From a virus, in IMG/VR virus record IMGVR_UViG_3300014489_000164, positions 1 through 26,717 of that record: a stretch of 26,717 nucleotides of DNA. The stretch is one strand, 5' to 3'. Below, in pieces: positions 23,417 to 26,717 of the stretch. The notes beneath the pieces are model-generated. The model did not search any database. It saw nothing but the letters and a program-made list of their open reading frames with translations, and was not told where the DNA came from. The translations under genes were made by a program, and so were the position numbers. Position 1 is the first letter of the stretch; each line of letters opens with the position of its first letter.

Positions 23417-23725
23417 TCAGAGCCAGGCAAGGACCTTGTACTTGGCCCCCGTGGTCACCGTCACGAGCACGTTGGTCGCGGTGTGCGTACCTTCTGTGAC
23501 CGTGAAGACGTTGGTGCTCCCGCTGTTGTCCGTGCAGGAGACCAGCACCCCTGCGGGCACTGCGCCCAAGCCGTGCGCGATGCTTTGCTGCGCGCCGCTG
23601 CCCGTTTGCACCGCCGACAGGAACTGCTTCTGTTTCGATGGGTAGCTGCCCTTGAAGTTCGGCTGCGGCCCCGCGCTCTGAAACTCCGGAGCGTTAACGG
23701 GTGTTTTTTCCACTTTGACTGCCAT
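23417..23725 (-). CDS. Small beta-rich phage structural protein (unknown)
   Basis: A 102-residue protein. The first 40 residues are basic and disordered-looking (VKVEKTPVNAPEFQSAGPQ). The rest is a Thr/Val/Ser-rich beta domain (AHGLGAVPAGVLVSCTDNSG ... TGAKYKVLAWL) of the type seen in small head or fibre decoration proteins (the 'hxHGLGxxP' motif is common in phage structural proteins). Its start overlaps the end of the upstream gene by 32 bases. No enzyme motif is seen. Confidence 0.66.
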   Translation of the reverse strand: MAVKVEKTPVNAPEFQSAGPQPNFKGSYPSKQKQFLSAVQTGSGAQQSIAHGLGAVPAGVLVSCTDNSGSTNVFTVTEGTHTATNVLVTVTTGAKYKVLAWL

Positions 23726-23984
23726 GCCTCTTTTCCTTTCCCGGCTTGGCCGGTTCCTGCTTGGGAAGCTTGGAGAGCGCCCGCTCGACCTCGGCCTGAG
23801 TCCCGATCCTGCGTTGCTCGTAGAGTTGCCGCGCGCGCGTCAACTGGACCTTGTTTGTGGCATCGGGAGCGGGATACTCATCGCCGATGTCTGATGGCGT
23901 AAAGCCCTGCAACGGGCGCAGGACGTAAAGCGGCGGAACCAGGCTCCTGGTCAGCCGCGCCCACGATTCACGACGAAGCATCAT
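23694..23984 (-). CDS. Small basic protein after the capsid gene (possible packaging or neck accessory)
   Basis: A 96-residue protein, very basic at both ends. It begins MMLRRESWARLTRSL and ends in KQEPAKPGKEKRHGSQ, with a helical middle (VQLTRARQLYEQRRIGTQAEVERAL). In phage order it follows the capsid gene by two bases, the position of lambda FI. I do not see FI family motifs, so I make no functional claim beyond position. Its 3' end overlaps the next gene by 32 bases in a different frame. Confidence 0.6.
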   Translation of the reverse strand: MMLRRESWARLTRSLVPPLYVLRPLQGFTPSDIGDEYPAPDATNKVQLTRARQLYEQRRIGTQAEVERALSKLPKQEPAKPGKEKRHGSQSGKNTR

Positions 23985-23986
23985 GG

Positions 23987-25000
23987 CTACACCGCCGAGA
24001 TCACGTTGTTGAAGTAGAACCCGAGATCCGCAGAGACCAGGCGCATATCGAACGCCGAGTCGATCTCCACGCGATCCGAAGCCAGGTGCTCCATGCGGAA
24101 CGTCTTGATGCGGACGCCGGCGCCACCGGTCGTTCCGATCAGGCCCGTCCAGTTGAACACGTACCCCGCGCTGGGAGTCATCAGGCCGGCATTCTTCGGG
24201 CGGTAAAACAGTGCCGCGCTCATGCCGCCGATGAACGCGTTGGATTCGGCCGCGCCTTCCGCCGCCGTGTTGTAGACGGCGTCGATGACCAGGACATCCT
24301 CCAGTTCGAGAATCTCGGCCATGATCTGGCGAGTCGCCACTGCCGGGTTCGGCGCGGTCTGACCGTACTTGGTGCGGTCGATGAAGTCGGGGTGATCCAC
24401 AAGCTTGTCAAACACCGGACGGCTCACCACGAAGATGTTGGGCGCGAAGCCACCGCTCGACAGCCGCATCTGGGTCTTCGCATGGCGAATGTCCGTGATC
24501 GGGTTGCCGTTCGGATAGTTCCCGGAGTCCCAATAAATGACGTGCGTGGAGTCCGCGGTCGCCTGGCCGGTTACGTTGTTGGTCCAGATGCCGGTGCCGA
24601 AGAACTTCGTGACCCACTGATTTTCGCGGCGGATCAACGCCTTCTGCGTCAGGAAAATGGTAGCGTCGCGGTCGGGTGCGAGCGGCGAGTCGCTGTTGGA
24701 GCGGATCTGGTCATCCACATCCTTGTGCAGCGACCAGACGTCGCAGTTGTAGGTACCGGTGGAGTTCAGGTTGTAGCCCGTGCCGGCGGATTCGGTAGCC
24801 AGAGCGCGCTTCTGCATCTCGTCGCGGTTGAAGTCGGCCCGCGCGTAGGTGTAGTAAAGATCGCTTTTGTTTTCGACCGGCACCGCCGGGAAGGCCTTGT
24901 CGGCGACGAATTCGACTCCGGCGGCCTCCTGAAGGTAGGCCACTGAAACATTCGTCAGCGGGCGATTGACGTGGACGTCTTGTAGTGTTGGTTGAGGCAT
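23987..25000 (-). CDS. Major capsid protein (lambda gpE-like, HK97 fold)
   Basis: A 337-residue protein with the layout of the phage major capsid E family: a short N-terminal arm (MPQPTLQDVHVNRPLTNVSV), then FVADKAFPAVPVENKSDLYY, the long-helix region (DRDATIFLTQKALIRRENQW), the IFVVSRPVFDKLVDHPDF segment of the P domain, ILELEDVLVIDAVYN, and a C-terminal RMEHLASDRVEIDSAFDMRL typical of this family. It forms the icosahedral shell. AGGAG precedes the ATG, and the gene follows the decoration protein gene, as D precedes E in lambda. Length is close to the family norm (about 340). Confidence 0.94.
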   Translation of the reverse strand: MPQPTLQDVHVNRPLTNVSVAYLQEAAGVEFVADKAFPAVPVENKSDLYYTYARADFNRDEMQKRALATESAGTGYNLNSTGTYNCDVWSLHKDVDDQIRSNSDSPLAPDRDATIFLTQKALIRRENQWVTKFFGTGIWTNNVTGQATADSTHVIYWDSGNYPNGNPITDIRHAKTQMRLSSGGFAPNIFVVSRPVFDKLVDHPDFIDRTKYGQTAPNPAVATRQIMAEILELEDVLVIDAVYNTAAEGAAESNAFIGGMSAALFYRPKNAGLMTPSAGYVFNWTGLIGTTGGAGVRIKTFRMEHLASDRVEIDSAFDMRLVSADLGFYFNNVISAV

Positions 25001-25026
25001 TTGTGATTTCTCCTATTGATGAACGG

Positions 25027-25410
25027 CTACATCTTGTACGGGCCGAGAAGCAGCGCGGGGATAATCACGCCAGCGCCGCCCGATGCCGCCAGCGCGCGCG
25101 CCCGCACGAAATTGCCGGAGGTCGCAGTGATAGCCTGACCGCTGGCGTTGGCCATGAGCGGGTCGCCGTTGTTGACCGCAGCGCCGGTCAGCAGCTTGGT
25201 GATTCCGAGGATCGCGACCTCGCCCTCGACTCCCTGCGCGTTGGGCTTGTCCTGGACCACGCCATCGGCGACGGCTCCAGCGCCCGTGAAGTTGATCTGT
25301 CCGGACGAGTTGACGGTCACGAAGTAGAACTGCGGATTCACAGTTCCTCCGCTCGTGAGGTCTGCCGCCGCCGGAAGCCCGACTGAACGTAATGTCTGTT
25401 CGAATGCCAT
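25027..25410 (-). CDS. Capsid decoration protein (DUF2190-like)
   Basis: A 127-residue beta-rich protein. It is small and Gly/Ala/Val-rich, with the repeated 'G..v.g...A' pattern of DUF2190-type decoration proteins (VADGVVQDKPNAQGVEGEVA, then LLTGAAVNNGDPLMAN and ATSGNFVRARAL). Such proteins bind the outside of the mature shell and stabilise it. It lies between the protease/scaffold gene and the capsid gene, matching lambda gpD. AAGGAG lies ten bases before the ATG at 25410. No cysteines or catalytic residues are seen. Confidence 0.83.
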   Translation of the reverse strand: MAFEQTLRSVGLPAAADLTSGGTVNPQFYFVTVNSSGQINFTGAGAVADGVVQDKPNAQGVEGEVAILGITKLLTGAAVNNGDPLMANASGQAITATSGNFVRARALAASGGAGVIIPALLLGPYKM

Positions 25411-25431
25411 GTGTGTTGGTCTCCTTTCGCC

Positions 25432-26717
25432 CTACCGGGCGAGGCGAATGCCAGCGCGCTCGAGCGTGGCGATCAGGCCCTTTGCGTTGTGCTGCGCCAC
25501 AAACGCGCCGTAAACCTCGGGGTGCTCTTCGAGCATCTGAGCGTAGGCGCGCTCCTTGGTCAGCTTGGTGGTACCGCTTTCGGCGTAAAGATTCGGAGTC
25601 TCTTTGCCGCGATTCTGGCGGGCGTAGGAAGTGGCTTGGGCTTCAAGTTCCTGAAGCGAGCCAGTTGCGCCCTGGTTCGGATTGACGTGCGAAGTAATCA
25701 TGCTCCTCTCGCTTTCGATCACGCGGGCGGCAGTCAGTTCCTCGCTGATTTCCGCCACGCTGAAGTACTGGCCGGTGGACTTCTTCTTGGTGAGGAGCTC
25801 CGCGGCCTTGTCGGGACATCCGGCCATCTTGCACAGTGCGCCGATGGCTTCGATGTCACCTTCGGGTCTCATCTTCAACGCTTCGCCAGCCACCGCGGCC
25901 AGGCCAATGAGCGGGGCCACGCCTTCCGGTTTCTTGGCGTCGCCCTTCACGTTCTCGCCGCAGGCGTGGCAGAACGTCGCATCCGCGTGAAGCTTGGTGC
26001 CGCACGCATGGCAGTACTTCGGCTCGTTGTTGGTCTTCTCGTCGCCGTCACTGGGCTTCTTACCCTCGGCGGCGATTGTCGTTTCATCGGGCATACTTGC
26101 TGTTACCTCCTTGGTTGTGGACATTGCGGCAATGGCCGCCGTTGAACTCTGGACCGGCTCACCCAGCAGTTGACGAAGCGCGTTCATGGCATCGCCAAGT
26201 GTTCCTACCGCATCGGCGAGAAGCGGAACGGCATTCTCCGACCAGTACACGCCGGCCTGTGTCGCGATGATCTTCTCTGCGTCAGCCTTCCGGTTCCGCG
26301 CGACCGTTGCTACGAACTGGTCGTACTGCCGGTCAATCTCGGACTGGATGTCTTTCTCGGCCCGCTCCGACAACGGTTCATGCGGGTTCCCATCGACCTT
26401 CCTGTCGCCTTTGAAGATGTAGGTGTACTTGAACCCCTGCTCGTCGTTGAACTTGGAATCCTCGGTATGCAGCACCACCACGCCGACGGACCCGACGGCT
26501 CCCATGCGCGTGATGAAGATCCTGTCGGCCGCGCTGGTAAGAGCGTAGGCCGCCGAGAATGCGAAGTCGTCAGCGACCGCATAGATCGGCTTCGCGCCGC
26601 GAATTGAGTAGATGTAGTCGGACAGTTCCAGGCAGCCCGTGGTCTCGCCGCCCGGCGAATCAACCTGCAACAGAATCGCCCGCACTCCGGCGTCGTTGAC
26701 CGCATCCTGAAGGTAGC
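25432..26717 (-). CDS. Prohead protease (S49/ClpP-like) with zinc-ribbon and scaffold-like C-terminus; 5' end outside window
   Basis: The frame is open to the right edge, so the N-terminus is missing. In-frame codons before the GTG at 26685 read YLQDAVNDAGV and continue the S49 fold, so that GTG is not the start. Numbering from it: LLQVDSPGGETTG (5-17), the nucleophile-type FAFSAAYAL with Ser44, and GAVGSVGVV (62-70) are peptidase S49 hallmarks of phage prohead proteases (lambda gpC-like). A linker follows, with a zinc ribbon CHAC ... CHAC (C225, C228, C239, C242). The final 170 residues are charged and helical (scaffold-like), ending LERAGIRLAR. The protease would cut the scaffold from the prohead interior. 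An internal perfect Shine-Dalgarno sequence suggests a separate scaffold product. Confidence 0.9.
   Translation of the reverse strand, partial: YLQDAVNDAGVRAILLQVDSPGGETTGCLELSDYIYSIRGAKPIYAVADDFAFSAAYALTSAADRIFITRMGAVGSVGVVVLHTEDSKFNDEQGFKYTYIFKGDRKVDGNPHEPLSERAEKDIQSEIDRQYDQFVATVARNRKADAEKIIATQAGVYWSENAVPLLADAVGTLGDAMNALRQLLGEPVQSSTAAIAAMSTTKEVTASMPDETTIAAEGKKPSDGDEKTNNEPKYCHACGTKLHADATFCHACGENVKGDAKKPEGVAPLIGLAAVAGEALKMRPEGDIEAIGALCKMAGCPDKAAELLTKKKSTGQYFSVAEISEELTAARVIESERSMITSHVNPNQGATGSLQELEAQATSYARQNRGKETPNLYAESGTTKLTKERAYAQMLEEHPEVYGAFVAQHNAKGLIATLERAGIRLAR
26105..26112 (-). promoter_or_regulatory. Internal ribosome binding site within the protease gene
   Basis: AAGGAGGT on the minus strand is a complete match to the anti-Shine-Dalgarno tail. 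It lies ten bases before an in-frame ATG at 26094 (MPDETTIAAEG), between the protease domain and the zinc ribbon. Initiation there would give a 220-residue scaffold-like protein ending at 25432, much as lambda Nu3 is made from within C. The spacing is slightly long. Confidence 0.55.

Overview
The window is most of the structural (late) region of a siphovirus-type prophage. Apart from one gene it is written entirely on the minus strand, so the phage order reads from high to low coordinates. The DNA is GC-rich, and large antisense open frames lie opposite the tape measure and propeller genes. The tail-spike N-terminus (a Sec signal followed by a VTGTITDPAG-type module), the pectate-lyase spike and the YCF48-like repeats suggest an acidobacterial host (Solibacter/Bryobacter-like). 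This is an impression from protein style, not a proof. No integrase, repressor, terminase, portal, attachment site, tRNA or rRNA is visible, so the element's ends lie outside the window.

Head and neck (26717 to about 22757): an S49/ClpP-type prohead protease with a long C-terminal scaffold-like part (cut by the window edge), a DUF2190-like decoration protein, a lambda gpE-like major capsid protein, three small head or neck proteins, and a gpFII-like head-tail joining protein. Tail tube (22747 to 20007): a probable tail terminator, a 52-residue protein, the tail tube protein, a tail assembly chaperone-like protein and a zinc-ribbon protein in the position of lambda gpT. Tail shaft and tip (15715 to 1): a gpZ/gpG-like tail completion protein, a 1361-residue tape measure, a short distal tail protein, a very long hub protein joining Dit-like, gpL-like (four cysteines) and gpJ-like parts, a tail spike with a Sec signal peptide, and a further tip protein that runs off the left edge.

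Two large non-structural genes break this module. At 15807-19733, between the gpT-position gene and the tail completion gene, lies a six-pass membrane KAP-family P-loop NTPase. It carries 14 tandem YCF48/BNR-like blades of about 42 residues, predicted to sit outside the inner membrane. At 8407-10713, on the opposite strand between the short distal tail protein and the hub, lies a superfamily 1 (UvrD/Rep-like) helicase with an N-terminal RelE/ParE-like domain and visibly more A/T-rich codons. Both look like morons (accessory cargo of the prophage). KAP NTPases and helicase fusions recur in phage exclusion and defence, so these two genes are the best candidates for an undescribed system. Defence is an inference from family and position; nothing in the sequence proves it.
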